In this document: positions 18,512 through 27,796 of the stretch, in pieces
How the letters are laid out: each line of letters begins with the position of its first letter
How positions within the stretch are numbered: the first letter of the stretch is position 1
From: Sphingomonas sp. S2M10
Lineage (GTDB): Bacteria > Pseudomonadota > Alphaproteobacteria > Sphingomonadales > Sphingomonadaceae
DNA length: 64,000 bases
NCBI RefSeq assembly: GCF_012650175.1
Contig: NZ_JAAILI010000043.1
Location: 124,001 to 188,000 of the forward strand
Direction: 5' to 3'
Translations under genes and position numbers: made by a program
Notes under the pieces: model-generated
Seen by the model: the letters and a program-made list of their open reading frames with translations, nothing else
The model's database searches: none
Told to the model about the DNA's origin: nothing

Positions 18512-19129
18512 ATGGACGTGCCGCTCACTCCCCTGCTCCCCTGGCTCGATCTTGCCGGGCTGTCCGTCTTCGCCGCCTCCGGCGCGCTGGCCGCGGCCCG
18601 CAACCGGCTGGACTTCGTCGGCGCCTGTTTCTTCGCGCTGATCACCGCCACCGGCGGCGGCACGCTGCGCGACATGCTGATCGGCGCACCTGTGTGGTGG
18701 ATGCATGATCCGCTGCCCGTGCTGCTCTGCGTCGGCGTTGCGGTCGCCACCTGGCTGGTCCCGCTACGCTGGTGGCCCGAACGCGCGCTCGAATGGCTCG
18801 ATGCCGCCGGGCTTGCCGCCTATGCGGTCTACGGTGCCGGCAAGGCCCTCGCCTTCGGGATCACGCCGGTGTCCGCCGTCGCCGCCGGCGTGGTTACCGC
18901 CTGTATAGGCGGGGTCATCCGCGACATCACCGCCGGCGTCCCCTCGGTACTGATGCGGCACGAACTATATGTCACGGCGGCGCTCATCGCTGCGGGCGTG
19001 TTCGTCGGGCTGACCGCGTTGCGTCTGCCCGCCCCCTGGCCGGCCTATCTGGCGACGTTGCTCGGTTTCCTGCTGCGGGGCGCCGCGATCCGGTGGCGGC
19101 TGGCACTGCCGCCGCATGCCGGTACCTGA
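18512..19129 (+). CDS. Trimeric intracellular cation channel (TRIC/UPF0126) family protein
   Basis: A 205-residue membrane protein with about seven hydrophobic segments in two homologous halves. Each half carries the family mark: TATGGGTLRDMLIG in the first and TACIGGVIRDITAG in the second. Prokaryotic TRIC proteins form homotrimeric monovalent-cation channels. It follows the sugar porter by 68 bases on the same strand. A link to sugar metabolism is not established. Confidence 0.9.
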   Translation: MDVPLTPLLPWLDLAGLSVFAASGALAAARNRLDFVGACFFALITATGGGTLRDMLIGAPVWWMHDPLPVLLCVGVAVATWLVPLRWWPERALEWLDAAGLAAYAVYGAGKALAFGITPVSAVAAGVVTACIGGVIRDITAGVPSVLMRHELYVTAALIAAGVFVGLTALRLPAPWPAYLATLLGFLLRGAAIRWRLALPPHAGT

Positions 19130-19243
19130 GATCGCCAGCCGCGCGGCCGACGGGCAAAAGGGCTGCCCCTGCCCGAAAATCGCCGTAAGACGGGGCCTTG
19201 CCAATCCGTCCGGAGGGATCCGGTACGCCCAAGCCGCACAAGG

Positions 19244-20188
19244 ATGCCGATGATGCTGCGTTCGCTCGCCCTCCTGATTGCCCTGCCGCTGGCCGCACCG
19301 GCCCAGGATTCGAAGGAACTCGCCCGCGCGCTGGTCGGCGATGCCCCTGCCGCCCGCCAGCGGCTGGTGCTGGCCGACGTGCCGAAGCCTGCCGGCAAGG
19401 CGATCGCGCTGTTCGACGGAAGATCGCTTCGTGGCTGGCAGCCCTGGCTCGGCTATGCGGACCCGTCGATCACCTATCGGGGCGAGCCGGGCGCGCCGCC
19501 GCTGGGCACCTCCCGTGATACGAGCGGCGATTTCGCCGTCCGCACGATCGATGGCGCGCCCGCGATCTGGATCAAGGGGCAGACCTGGGGCAGCCTCGTC
19601 CACCGCGCGGACCTGCACGACTATCATCTGCGGCTGCAGTTCAAATGGGGGCCGAAGCGCTGGGCCCCGCGCGATACCCAGCCGCCGAACAACGGCCTGC
19701 TCTATCACACGCATGGCCGCCCCGGCGCGGTGTTCGGCACCTGGCAGCCTTCGGTGGAGTTCGAGGTCATGAAGGGCTCCACGGGCATGCTGGTGATGGT
19801 GGGCAAGCAGTTGCGCGCGCACACCACTGCCGCCTATGATCCGGCGTTGATCGCGCCGCACCTGCGCTTCCGCACTGACGGCCATATGGTCGACATGATC
19901 AACGGCACGCCGACCTGGAATGTCGAGGCCGCCACCGATGCCGAGAAGGCGGAGGGCGAATGGAACACGCTCGATCTCTATGTCGTCGGCGATCGCGCGG
20001 TGCACGTCGTCAACGGGGTTCCGGTCGCCGAGGCGCGAGACCTTGCCGTGCTCGGCCCGGACGGCAAGCGCACGCCGCTGACCCACGGGCATGTCCAGCT
20101 TCAGTCCGAAGGCGCCGAAACCTGGTTCCGCCGGATCACCGTGGAGCCGATCCGGCGCCTGCCCCGCATCGTCGCGATGCCGAGCTGA
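19244..20188 (+). CDS. Secreted DUF1080 (3-keto-disaccharide hydrolase-like) protein
   Basis: A 314-residue protein with a signal peptide (LRSLALLIALPLAAPAQ) and one concanavalin-like DUF1080 domain. Typical blocks are GKAIALFDGRSLRGWQPW near residue 60, the central NNGLLYHTHGRPG and SVEFEVMKGSTG, and EGEWNTLDLYVVGDRAVHVVNGV near the end. Family members include hydrolases that cleave 3-keto-glycosides; others are uncharacterised. ATG codons at 19244, 19250 and 19253 are all possible; AAGGA lies five bases before the second. The gene is the third on the plus strand after the sugar porter and TRIC genes, 114 bases from the latter. Confidence 0.87.
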   Translation: MPMMLRSLALLIALPLAAPAQDSKELARALVGDAPAARQRLVLADVPKPAGKAIALFDGRSLRGWQPWLGYADPSITYRGEPGAPPLGTSRDTSGDFAVRTIDGAPAIWIKGQTWGSLVHRADLHDYHLRLQFKWGPKRWAPRDTQPPNNGLLYHTHGRPGAVFGTWQPSVEFEVMKGSTGMLVMVGKQLRAHTTAAYDPALIAPHLRFRTDGHMVDMINGTPTWNVEAATDAEKAEGEWNTLDLYVVGDRAVHVVNGVPVAEARDLAVLGPDGKRTPLTHGHVQLQSEGAETWFRRITVEPIRRLPRIVAMPS

Positions 20189-20344
20189 GCGCCGAAGGGC
20201 GCGTCGCAGCGGGAAAGCTGATCGCTTGCGGAACCGCACCGCTCCCTGCGCTGGCTCGTACCGCGCCAATTCGCGGAGGAACAGTCCAGCAACCGGCTTT
20301 CTCGGCAAATGACAAGCGCGCCTTCGCCGGCACCCAACGCTCCG

Positions 20345-20361
20345 TGCAATTAAGTATTGCA
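20345..20361. repeat. Inverted repeat TGCAAT-TAAGT-ATTGCA upstream of the GAF gene
   Basis: Six-base perfect arms with a five-base spacer lie about 50 bases before the GAF gene start at 20412. The flanking DNA from 20189 to 20411 shows no tRNA-like fold or reading frame. It may be a repressor site or part of a promoter; this is a positional guess. Confidence 0.3.
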
Positions 20362-20411
20362 TTCCTCCAGAGCGGGGCGTTAGCCTTCTTCCAAAGACGA
20401 AAGCCGCGCGA

Positions 20412-21074
20412 ATGAATGAGACGAACTGCGGAAATGCCGTGGAAACCTTAACAGAGCTACGTCGTCAAGCACGGGTATTGACGAGCGGCGTGTTCGGGAT
20501 GGGTGGCGATGCCGAGCTATCGCGCATCGTGGAGCAGGCAGCCGCGGAAACAGGGTTCCCCTTTGCCGCCGTTTCGATCGTCGATCGATCCCGGCTGTGG
20601 CTCGCCGTCGCCTATGGGTTCGATCCGCGCGAGTTTTCCCGGCCGGACAGCTTTTGCGATGCGGCAATCCAGGTCCCCGGCTTCGCGCCGCTCTGCGTGG
20701 CAGATGCCTGGCGGGAGCCCCGGTTCAAGTTCGCCCCGGCGGTCATCGAAATGAACGTGCGCGCTTATTATGCGGCGCCGCTGGTCACGAGCGACGGCTT
20801 CGCGCTCGGCACCTTGTGCCTGCTGGACCAGAAACCGCGCAAGGTGGATGCGGCCGCGCTCGAACGGCTGGTTTCGCTCGCGGGCAACGCATCGGCGGTG
20901 ATCGATCGCATGCCGAACGCCGTGGCCTATGCCGAATATGCCATCGCCGAACTGTGCACGCGGATGCGCTTCGCTGTGGCGGAGCAGGATGACGCCACTG
21001 TCGCGGTGCTGGACGAGGAGTTGCGTCTGTTCGAGGCGAAGCTGGCGCCGCATTGGCACGCTGCCTCTTCCTGA
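20412..21074 (+). CDS. Stand-alone GAF domain protein
   Basis: A 220-residue cytoplasmic protein. Residues about 35-160 form a GAF domain: the AETGFPFAAVSIVDRSRLWL opening, the central SFCDAAIQVPGFAPLCVADA block, and the closing VTSDGFALGTLCLLDQKPRKV. The same layout is found in GAF modules fused to histidine kinases or diguanylate cyclases, but no output domain follows. The last 50 residues are a short helical tail (LRLFEAKLAPHW). It probably binds a small ligand or modulates a separate signalling protein. It ends 12 bases from the convergent next gene. Confidence 0.78.
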   Translation: MNETNCGNAVETLTELRRQARVLTSGVFGMGGDAELSRIVEQAAAETGFPFAAVSIVDRSRLWLAVAYGFDPREFSRPDSFCDAAIQVPGFAPLCVADAWREPRFKFAPAVIEMNVRAYYAAPLVTSDGFALGTLCLLDQKPRKVDAAALERLVSLAGNASAVIDRMPNAVAYAEYAIAELCTRMRFAVAEQDDATVAVLDEELRLFEAKLAPHWHAASS

Positions 21075-21086
21075 CGCATCCGTGCT

Positions 21087-21794
21087 TCAGCGGAGGATCA
21101 GGCCGCGTTGTCCGATGCGCACCCGCGCCGGGTCGATGCCCAGCAATGCGCGCAGATATGTACCTCCCGCCGTCTTGAGCGCGGCCGACCGTCGAGCATC
21201 GGGTTGTTGCTTCAGGGCCTCGCGCATCGCGGCGAGATAGGTGGCGAGGATCGCGATCGTGACGCGGCCTTGGGCATCCTGTTGCAGGGCCTCCGCGCGC
21301 TCGGCCGCCAGCCCCCGCATCTGCGCATAGAGCGTGCGAAACGCGCTATCGCTCACCTCCGCATCCGCAAAGGCCATGTAGCTCGCCGCCGTCAGCGAGG
21401 CGAGGCCGCCGGCCGGGTCGCCCGCCACGATGCCGAGATGCCGCTCCAGCAGACCATAGCGTTTGTACATTTCGCCGAACAGTTCCGCGGCCTCGGCGCG
21501 CTGGTGCGCGGGGAAACCCGACACAAGCTCGGCGGCGATCTGCCGCACGATGGTCGGCGGCGCCGCCGGACGGGGCGAGGGCGCTGGGGCGGGCGCGGCG
21601 GGACGTACCGGCCGCCGAAGCGACTCTTCCACGCTTTCGTGAAAGATCTGCTGGTGCGATCGCCGCAGCATCGCATCGGCCTGCATGTTGAAGATCGCGC
21701 TGTCGAAGCCGCCCTGGCCGAACCAGCCGCCATCCTGTGCCGACGCCGGCGCAGCCATCGCGAGAGCGATCACCGCCATACCCTTCAACCGCAT
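21087..21794 (-). CDS. Secreted protein of unknown function
   Basis: A 235-residue protein beginning at ATG 21794 (MRLKGMAVIALAMAAPASAQ), a clear signal peptide; the longer frame upstream is unlikely. After a Pro/Ala-rich linker (about residues 60-80) comes a helical domain with AELVSGFPAHQRAEAAELF and LTAASYMAFADAEVSD, ending LRALLGIDPARVRIGQRGL. The ending and helical layout faintly recall DUF6683-type secreted proteins, but I cannot confirm this. It is followed after a short gap by the GH43 gene on its 5' side, with no clear functional tie. Confidence 0.6.
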   Translation of the reverse strand: MRLKGMAVIALAMAAPASAQDGGWFGQGGFDSAIFNMQADAMLRRSHQQIFHESVEESLRRPVRPAAPAPAPSPRPAAPPTIVRQIAAELVSGFPAHQRAEAAELFGEMYKRYGLLERHLGIVAGDPAGGLASLTAASYMAFADAEVSDSAFRTLYAQMRGLAAERAEALQQDAQGRVTIAILATYLAAMREALKQQPDARRSAALKTAGGTYLRALLGIDPARVRIGQRGLILR

Positions 21795-21943
21795 CTTCCT
21801 GCCCCCGTATCGGTTTGGCCGACAAATAACGGAAGCAAGGTCCGCACACACGCTCACGCGGCGGCGTCCGTCCTGTTCGGCACACGCATGGGCGACACGA
21901 CTGCATGCTTCGGCCGCCCGCCGGAGGTCCGAAGGACGGCAGT

Positions 21944-22981
21944 CTAGTCCGCGATCGGCCAGCCTGCGTTGGTCCAGCGCAGCGGCTGGATCCGCAGCGT
22001 CGGCCTGCCATTCCGCTGGCGATCATAGGCATGGTAGACAATATGGTCGCCGTCGGCCTGCTGCAGGATCGATGCCCCGCCCCGCCCGACAAAGCGGCTG
22101 CCGTCGCCCTGCCCGCTGGCAAGCACTGCCGTGCCGCCGCCCTGAAGCATGGGGATGCCCTCGCGATCGACATAGGGCCCGTCGGGCGCGGATGCGCGGC
22201 CGACGACGGTGTTGTAGGTGCTCGCACGCCCCTTGCAGCAGGAATCGAACGAGACGAACAGATAATAATAGGCCCCGTGCCGGACGATGAACGGCGCCTC
22301 TACCGCGCCCGGCGTGGACCGCCGCGCCAGCGACCGCGGGGCGGTGTCGCCGGCAAGCCGAAGGCCGGTCGCCGGATCGATTCGGATCAGCTTGATGCCG
22401 GTCCAGAAACTGCCGAAGACCAGCCACGACCGCCCGTCCGCATCGCTGAACGCCATCGGATCAATGGCGTTGAAGTCGTCGCCGGGCCGCGATTGGATCA
22501 CCGCTCCCCGGTCCACCCAATGCGCTGCGGGGGCGGCGGGGTCGATGCGGTTCGCCGTCGCCAGGCCAATGGCCGAGTGGTTGCTCCCGAAGGTCGAAAC
22601 GGCGTAATAGAGCCGGTACTCGTTTCCCGCCTTGGAGATATCGGGCGCCCACATCCCGGTCGCCCCGGGCACCGCCGCTCGCGCCCAGCCGGGCAGCGCC
22701 GTGTAGCTGCCGCCCCGGAGCGTCCAGGCGTGCAGATCACCCGAGGTTCGCAGCGCCAGCAGCCCGGCCGCGTCCCCGGCATTGCCGGTGGTGAACAGAT
22801 AATAACGGTCCCCGTCCTTCAGGATCGATGGATCATGCGCCGGGCTGATCGCGCCGCGCAATTGCACGGAGGCCGAGGACGGCATCGGCCCTCCCTCGCG
22901 CGGGGCAGGCGCTGCATTACCGGCGCCGCAGCCCCAGGCGAGCAGCGGCAGCATCGGCAAGAGCGAAGAGAAAGGCTTCAC
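21944..22981 (-). CDS. GH43 family arabinan endo-1,5-alpha-L-arabinosidase-like lipoprotein
   Basis: A 345-residue five-bladed propeller enzyme. The start GTG 22981 has GGGAGAC seven bases upstream and yields a signal sequence ending LLAWGCGAG, suggesting a lipoprotein; ATG 23017 is an alternative. The GH43 triad is visible: catalytic base Asp in SPAHDPSILKDGDRYYLF, pKa-modulating Asp in FNAIDPMAFSDADG and acid Glu in GAVEAPFIVRHG. The SFDSCCKG and YNTVVGRA blocks are typical of endo-arabinanases. It would cut arabinan side chains of pectin at the cell surface. It lies just downstream of a second GH43 gene on the same strand. Confidence 0.88.
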   Translation of the reverse strand: MKPFSSLLPMLPLLAWGCGAGNAAPAPREGGPMPSSASVQLRGAISPAHDPSILKDGDRYYLFTTGNAGDAAGLLALRTSGDLHAWTLRGGSYTALPGWARAAVPGATGMWAPDISKAGNEYRLYYAVSTFGSNHSAIGLATANRIDPAAPAAHWVDRGAVIQSRPGDDFNAIDPMAFSDADGRSWLVFGSFWTGIKLIRIDPATGLRLAGDTAPRSLARRSTPGAVEAPFIVRHGAYYYLFVSFDSCCKGRASTYNTVVGRASAPDGPYVDREGIPMLQGGGTAVLASGQGDGSRFVGRGGASILQQADGDHIVYHAYDRQRNGRPTLRIQPLRWTNAGWPIAD

Positions 22982-23078
22982 GGTCGATGTCTCCCAAAGC
23001 GGCAGCGGGCGAAACATGCAGCTTCCGCGCCGGGAATAGCGGGAAGCTGCCGCAGGCACCGCTGCACATCCATTCCCG

Positions 23079-24110
23079 TCACATCGCGCGCAGCGGCCCG
23101 TTCGCGACCGGCGTGCCGAACACCGGCGTGCCGTCGGCCGCGTAGCGGAAATATTGCATGCGGGTGTGCCGGTTCGGATCGAACAGCGGGTCGCCCTGAA
23201 TTTCCGCATAATCCCGCGCGTGATAGACCAGCACGTCGCGACCCGCTTCATCCACGGTGAAGCTGTTGTGGCCGGGGCCGAAGATCTTGTGCTCGGCCGA
23301 TGTCTTGAACACCGGCTGCGGCGACTTCGTCCAGGCGGCGGCATCCATGATATCCGCATCGGCGCGGGCGGTGAGCATGCCCATGCAATAGCGGGCGTCG
23401 GTCGCGCTCGCCGAATAGGTCATGAACAGCTTGCCGTTGCGGGCAAGCACCGCCGGCGCCTCGTTCACCTTGAAGCCCTGGACTTCCCAGTCCAGCGTCG
23501 GCACCGACAGCCGCACCGGCTTTGCACCAAGCGTCAGCGCGGAGGCGAGCGGCGCAAGATACAGATTGGAGTTTGTCTCGACTCCTGGCTCGCGCTGGGC
23601 CCAGGCGAGATAGCGCCGCCCCTTGTGAACGAAGCTGGTCGAATCGAGATTGAAGCTGTCCCACGGCGTCTGCAGTTGGCCGAGCACCGACCAATTGCCC
23701 GTCATCGGATCCGGTCCGTCACACGCCACCGCATAGGTGCGGATGCGGAACACGTCCTCGCCGCCGCCACTGGGGCCTGCCGCAAAATACATCACCCACT
23801 TGCCGTCGATCCGATGCAGCTCCGGCGCCCACAGGAAGCCGGACATCGGCCCGCTGGCCAGATGCCGCCACAGCACCCGCTCCTCCGCCGTCGCCAGCCC
23901 CGCCAGCGACCTCGAACGGCGCAGCACCAGTCGATCATATTCGGGGACCGATCCCGTCATGTAGTACCAGCCATCGGTATGGCGGAACACCTGTGCATCG
24001 GCGCGCTGCCGAACCACCGGGTTGACGATCGGCGCGGTCGATCCGCGAGCAAGCGCGGGTGCCGCCGAGGCCGCAGCGGCACCGGCTAGAAAAAAGCGTC
24101 GAGTAAGCAT
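23079..24110 (-). CDS. Tat-exported GH43-like glycoside hydrolase
   Basis: A 343-residue propeller protein. The start ATG 24110 has GGAGGA six bases upstream. The N-terminus LTRRFFLAGAAAASAAPALA carries a twin-arginine motif, so export in folded form by Tat is likely. GH43-type residues are the base Asp in RADAQVFRHTDGWYYMTG, an Asp in FNLDSTSFVHKGRRYLAW and the acid Glu in KVNEAPAVLARNGKLFMTY. The overall pattern resembles exo-acting alpha-L-arabinofuranosidases of GH43. It is the first gene of a two-gene arabinan-degrading unit, with palindromic sites upstream at 24210-24244. Confidence 0.87.
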   Translation of the reverse strand: MLTRRFFLAGAAAASAAPALARGSTAPIVNPVVRQRADAQVFRHTDGWYYMTGSVPEYDRLVLRRSRSLAGLATAEERVLWRHLASGPMSGFLWAPELHRIDGKWVMYFAAGPSGGGEDVFRIRTYAVACDGPDPMTGNWSVLGQLQTPWDSFNLDSTSFVHKGRRYLAWAQREPGVETNSNLYLAPLASALTLGAKPVRLSVPTLDWEVQGFKVNEAPAVLARNGKLFMTYSASATDARYCMGMLTARADADIMDAAAWTKSPQPVFKTSAEHKIFGPGHNSFTVDEAGRDVLVYHARDYAEIQGDPLFDPNRHTRMQYFRYAADGTPVFGTPVANGPLRAM

Positions 24111-24209
24111 CGGGTCCTCCGCCATGGTCGTGCCGTCTGCCGGGTCGGGGCCCGCAGACAAACCGGAAGCGGTCCGGATTGGCGCAGCATCCCCGCCCCC
24201 GGGCGGCCA

Positions 24210-24244
24210 TTGTCGGCGGTTTAGTCCGACAAATTTGTGCGGAC
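24210..24244. promoter_or_regulatory. Overlapping palindromes upstream of the GH43 genes
   Basis: TTGTCGG (24210-24216) and CCGACAA (24226-24232) form a perfect 7-base inverted repeat with a nine-base spacer. An adjacent perfect palindrome ACAAATTTGT lies within a longer imperfect palindrome, 24224-24244. They are about 100 bases before the GH43 start at 24110. TTGTC...GACAA half-sites are typical of GntR-family operators, so a carbohydrate-responsive repressor is possible. No such regulator is encoded in the window. Confidence 0.4.
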
Positions 24245-24323
24245 GTCAACTGCTGCGACACCCGGTGTCGACCGGCAGCCTATGCCCCTGCGGCAGGGCT
24301 CCGCCCCCTCGACGGGAAATGAA

Positions 24324-24354
24324 AAGGGCCCCGGCGAGGATCGCCGGGGCCCTT
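24324..24354 (-). terminator. Strong intrinsic terminator after the 1121-residue TonB receptor
   Basis: Fourteen-base perfect arms (24324-24337 and 24341-24354) enclose a three-base loop. On the minus strand the stem is followed by TTTC and an AT-rich stretch. It starts 28 bases after the receptor stop at 24382 and isolates the receptor from the GH43 genes. Confidence 0.85.
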
Positions 24355-24381
24355 CTCGATGTCGCTCGGGGCGCGTGGTCG

Positions 24382-27300
24382 TCAGAAATTGCCGCGCAGG
24401 ATGAACGAGAAGCGGCGATCGTTCATGAAGTAGGATCGCGGCGCCAGGTCCTTCGGATCCCCGGTATAGGCCTGGGTGGTCTTGGTGACCGTGTTCGTCA
24501 GGTTCACCCCCTGCACGCCCACCTTGATGTCTTTGGTCAGGTTCACGAACAGCGACGCGTCGAGCGTCCCCACCGGCTCGTTGAAGATCGAGAAATAGGG
24601 GAAGATCACGTCCGATGCGGTGAGCAGGAAGCGCGAACGCCAGTTATACGCCGCGCGCACCGAGATACCGCCCAGCTCGTAGAACACCGCCGCGTTGACG
24701 TTGTGCTTCGACAGCTGCTCGAGCGGAAGGCTGCCCGACGGGGCCACCGTGGAGACGTTCGACGGCGAACCGCCGTTCAGGAAGCTGTTGGGCAGGCCCG
24801 AGCTGTCGATGAACGTGTAGTTGGCCGAAATGCCGAGGCCCTTCAGCGGTCCGGGAAGGAAGTCGTAGGTCTGCTGATAGGCAAACTCGAAGCCCTTGAT
24901 CTTGCCGGTGCCGTCATAGTTGGCCGGGCCGCGGACGAACACTTCCTTGGTGATGCCGTTGCTCGTGAGCGACCGGTTGGTGACCTGCTGGTAGAAGAAC
25001 CCGTCGATCGCCTTGTAGAAGCCGTTCAGCGTCAGCGAGCCGACGCGCGCGAAATACCATTCGAGGCTCGCGTCGAACTGCCAGGCGGTCGCCGGCTTCA
25101 GATAGGGGTTGCCGGTTGTCGCCGTAAGCTCGCCGCTGGTACCAAGACCGATGGTCAGGAAGTTGCGGATATTGGCGTTGTCCGGGCGCGTCAGCACCTT
25201 GGAACCGGCGAGGCGCAGCAACAGACTGTCCGACAGGCCGAACTTCAGGTTCAGACTGGGCAGGAAGTAGCTGTAGCTGTTCTTGGCGGCGTTGTACGTG
25301 TCGAAGCCGGCCCCGGCGAAATTCTGGAGCTGCGCATAGCCCGCCGCTCCCAGCGTGCAGACGCCGCCCTGGGCCTGCGGCGGCGTGCCCGGGGGCGCGC
25401 CCGGCGGCACGGTGAGCGCGCAGCGCTCGGAATAGGGCTCGGCGATGTTCAGTTCCGCCTGGCTGGGTACGCCGATACGACCTTCGGAGCGCACATTGGT
25501 GCGAACCCAGCGAAGGCCAACGTTACCCGAAAAGCGGATTCGGCCGAACAAAGTATCCGAACCGAAGCTCGCCATGCCGTACGCCGCGCTGTCCAGCTGG
25601 CTGACCGGCTGGATTTCCGAAGGGAGGTAGGGCGTGCCGGCGATCGCCCGCGCACGGCCCGATGCCGGCACCCAGGTCGGCGACGCGCCAAGGCCGGTTG
25701 CGATGGCCTGGATCGACTGGAAGTCCTTCACCGCCCCCGCATAGTTTCGGATCATGTCGCCGGCATAATAATAGGCACCCGGCGGCGCTTTGGTCTGCCC
25801 GCGGAAGAAGTTGGGGAAGTCGTAGCGGGTCATCAGCCCCGCCGGCGTGTCGCCGAAATTGACCGGACGCGAACCCGACCAGGTTTCGCTCAGCATGCCC
25901 CAGTTATAGGTGGAATAGCGCACCGTCTGGTCGCGATCCTGATAGCGCGCACCGAACTTCACACGACGCAGGAACGAGTCCTCGTCGAATTTATACTCCA
26001 CATCCCCCTGGAACGCATATTGCGTGCCGGTGCTGTCTTCCAGATGGTCCATCGCCGCACGCCAGAACTGGAAGCGCGGATCCGTGAAATATTGCGCATC
26101 GGTGGCGCCGGCGAGCGCCGCGTTCGGCGTCGACCAGGTATAGCCGAGATATTGCGGCTTGTGCGGCGTCACCACCGGAAGCTTGCCGGAAATGTCGAGT
26201 TCCTGGTCGGCGAAGCTCGAGCCGAATACCGAAATATCGAGCTGCTCGCGGTGCGACTTGGCCACCTGCCCGTCCAGCGTGACGGTCAGGCGATCGGTGA
26301 GCTGGGTCCGCAGCCGAAGGCTCCAGTCCTGGTTCAGCGTCTCCTCGCGCGACTGGCGCCGGGCCAGCGACTGCTGAAGACCGCCGATCGGAACATAGGG
26401 CGACGTCGCCGGGTCGCCACGCCAGCCATTGCTGGTGTTGACGATATAGCCCGACTGGAACAGGCCGTTGGCGTCGTACACGAAGTCCTGGAACTGACCG
26501 ACCGGGCACTGCGCGCGCGACGTTGCCGCCCCGGCGCTGCGGTCGGCGGGCAGGGTCAGCGGACCATCCGAATTCTGCAGGCAGCCCTTCGGATAGGTCG
26601 TGTACTCGGCGAGATCCGGGGCGGTCTCGAAAGTATATTCGCTCCACTCCTGCGTGGTATGCGAGCGGACATATTCGGCAGTGATCGTCGTGCGGCGATC
26701 GATCGATTCGAACTGCGCCGCCACCGACATGCCGTCGCGCTTGCGATCGAATTCCTGCGTGCGGAACTGGCCGCCCGCCGGCGCGATGCGCATCGCGGCA
26801 TAATCGGCAAAGCCGTCGGCGCCTGCCGTTCCGTTGTTGCCGCAGGCATAGCCTGCCGCCGGGAGGGTCTGGGTGTCACCGGACGACGGCAGCGGATTGC
26901 GGCAGACCAGCGTGCCATCGGTGTTGGCGGCGTTGACCAGCGTGTTGTCGCGCGTCTGGTAGTTGGCGACCTGGATGCCGTCCGAACGGCTCTTGATCCG
27001 CGAATAGGCGCCGCTGGCGAGCAGGCCGAACCGGCCGATGCCGGTATCCCAGGTGTTCGAGAGCAGCCCCGAGATCGTCGGGGTCCACTTCTTGCGCATG
27101 TCGCCGTAATTCGCCTCGAGGCTGAGCGCGCCGTGCAGGCCCGGCCGATCGAACGGCTTGCGCGTGTTCAGGTTGACCGTGCCGGCCAGGCCGCCCTCGA
27201 TCATGTCGGCCGTGGTGTTCTTGGCGACGATGACCGAGCCGAGCAATTCGGACGGAACGTCGGCGAAGTTGAGCGCCTGCCCACCCACGCCCGCGGCGAA

Positions 27301-27747
27301 GGCGGTGCGGCCGTTGAATTCCGAGCGTACGAAGGTGAGGCCGCGCACCGCCACGCCCGAACCTTCGACCGAGAAGTGATCGGGATCGTTCGAGCCGGCG
27401 AAGCGGTTGATCGACACGCCCGGCACGCGCTGCAGCGCTTCAGTGACCGAGCGATCCGGCAGTGAGCCGATGTCCTGCGACGTGATCGCGTCGACGACGG
27501 TATCGGAATCCCGCTTGATCGACTGGGCCGTCGCCAGGCTGGCGCGGATACCGGTGACGACGATCTGGTCGCTCTGCTCCTGGCTCAGCTGCGCGCCGCC
27601 GGCGGCTGCCTGGGCATCGCCATTCTCCGTCTGCGCGTGCGCCGAGCCCATTACGCCCGCCACGCACAGCGCCGTCACGGAAGCCCCGCGCAGGAAAGTC
27701 CCTAACGTACGAATATTGCGCAGGCGCGCATGCGACGACCGCATCAT
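24382..27747 (-). CDS. TonB-dependent receptor, TIGR01782-like, probable oligosaccharide receptor
   Basis: An approximately 1121-residue outer-membrane receptor starting at ATG 27747 with GGAGGAGGGG directly upstream (27744 is an equal alternative). The signal peptide is LRGASVTALCVAGVMGSAHAQ. The TonB box region QIVVTGIRASLATAQSIKR and the plug (VDAITSQDIGSLPDRSVTEAL, GVSINRF, GVAVRGLTFVRSEFNGR, VIVAKNTTADMIEGGLAGTV) precede a barrel ending RRFSFILRGNF. The receptor faces away from the four-halogenase operon across a 235-base region and is followed, after a terminator, by GH43 genes. Arabinan-derived oligosaccharides are a plausible ligand (inference). Confidence 0.93.
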   Translation of the reverse strand: MMRSSHARLRNIRTLGTFLRGASVTALCVAGVMGSAHAQTENGDAQAAAGGAQLSQEQSDQIVVTGIRASLATAQSIKRDSDTVVDAITSQDIGSLPDRSVTEALQRVPGVSINRFAGSNDPDHFSVEGSGVAVRGLTFVRSEFNGRTAFAAGVGGQALNFADVPSELLGSVIVAKNTTADMIEGGLAGTVNLNTRKPFDRPGLHGALSLEANYGDMRKKWTPTISGLLSNTWDTGIGRFGLLASGAYSRIKSRSDGIQVANYQTRDNTLVNAANTDGTLVCRNPLPSSGDTQTLPAAGYACGNNGTAGADGFADYAAMRIAPAGGQFRTQEFDRKRDGMSVAAQFESIDRRTTITAEYVRSHTTQEWSEYTFETAPDLAEYTTYPKGCLQNSDGPLTLPADRSAGAATSRAQCPVGQFQDFVYDANGLFQSGYIVNTSNGWRGDPATSPYVPIGGLQQSLARRQSREETLNQDWSLRLRTQLTDRLTVTLDGQVAKSHREQLDISVFGSSFADQELDISGKLPVVTPHKPQYLGYTWSTPNAALAGATDAQYFTDPRFQFWRAAMDHLEDSTGTQYAFQGDVEYKFDEDSFLRRVKFGARYQDRDQTVRYSTYNWGMLSETWSGSRPVNFGDTPAGLMTRYDFPNFFRGQTKAPPGAYYYAGDMIRNYAGAVKDFQSIQAIATGLGASPTWVPASGRARAIAGTPYLPSEIQPVSQLDSAAYGMASFGSDTLFGRIRFSGNVGLRWVRTNVRSEGRIGVPSQAELNIAEPYSERCALTVPPGAPPGTPPQAQGGVCTLGAAGYAQLQNFAGAGFDTYNAAKNSYSYFLPSLNLKFGLSDSLLLRLAGSKVLTRPDNANIRNFLTIGLGTSGELTATTGNPYLKPATAWQFDASLEWYFARVGSLTLNGFYKAIDGFFYQQVTNRSLTSNGITKEVFVRGPANYDGTGKIKGFEFAYQQTYDFLPGPLKGLGISANYTFIDSSGLPNSFLNGGSPSNVSTVAPSGSLPLEQLSKHNVNAAVFYELGGISVRAAYNWRSRFLLTASDVIFPYFSIFNEPVGTLDASLFVNLTKDIKVGVQGVNLTNTVTKTTQAYTGDPKDLAPRSYFMNDRRFSFILRGNF

Positions 27748-27784
27748 CCCCTCCTCCCATATGTTTCCGTGACTCGTTGGCCAC

Positions 27785-27796
27785 GACAAGGTTGTC
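27785..27796. repeat. Short inverted repeat GACAA-GG-TTGTC between receptor and halogenase operon
   Basis: Five-base perfect arms with a two-base spacer are located 38 bases before the receptor start and about 190 bases before the first halogenase. The half-site TTGTC also occurs in the palindrome upstream of the GH43 genes, so both could be bound by one regulator. The site is short and could arise by chance. Confidence 0.25.

Noticed and set aside
20189..20411. Possible RNA gene between the DUF1080 and GAF genes
   Set aside because: No tRNA-like clover leaf, riboswitch core or strong hairpin was visible; only one short inverted repeat near 20350.
24022..27465. An 1147-codon plus-strand frame opposite the TonB receptor gene
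   Set aside because: It has no ribosome site or domain and is rich in Arg, Gly and Ala as expected for the reverse frame of GC-rich coding DNA. The minus-strand frame is a clear TonB receptor.
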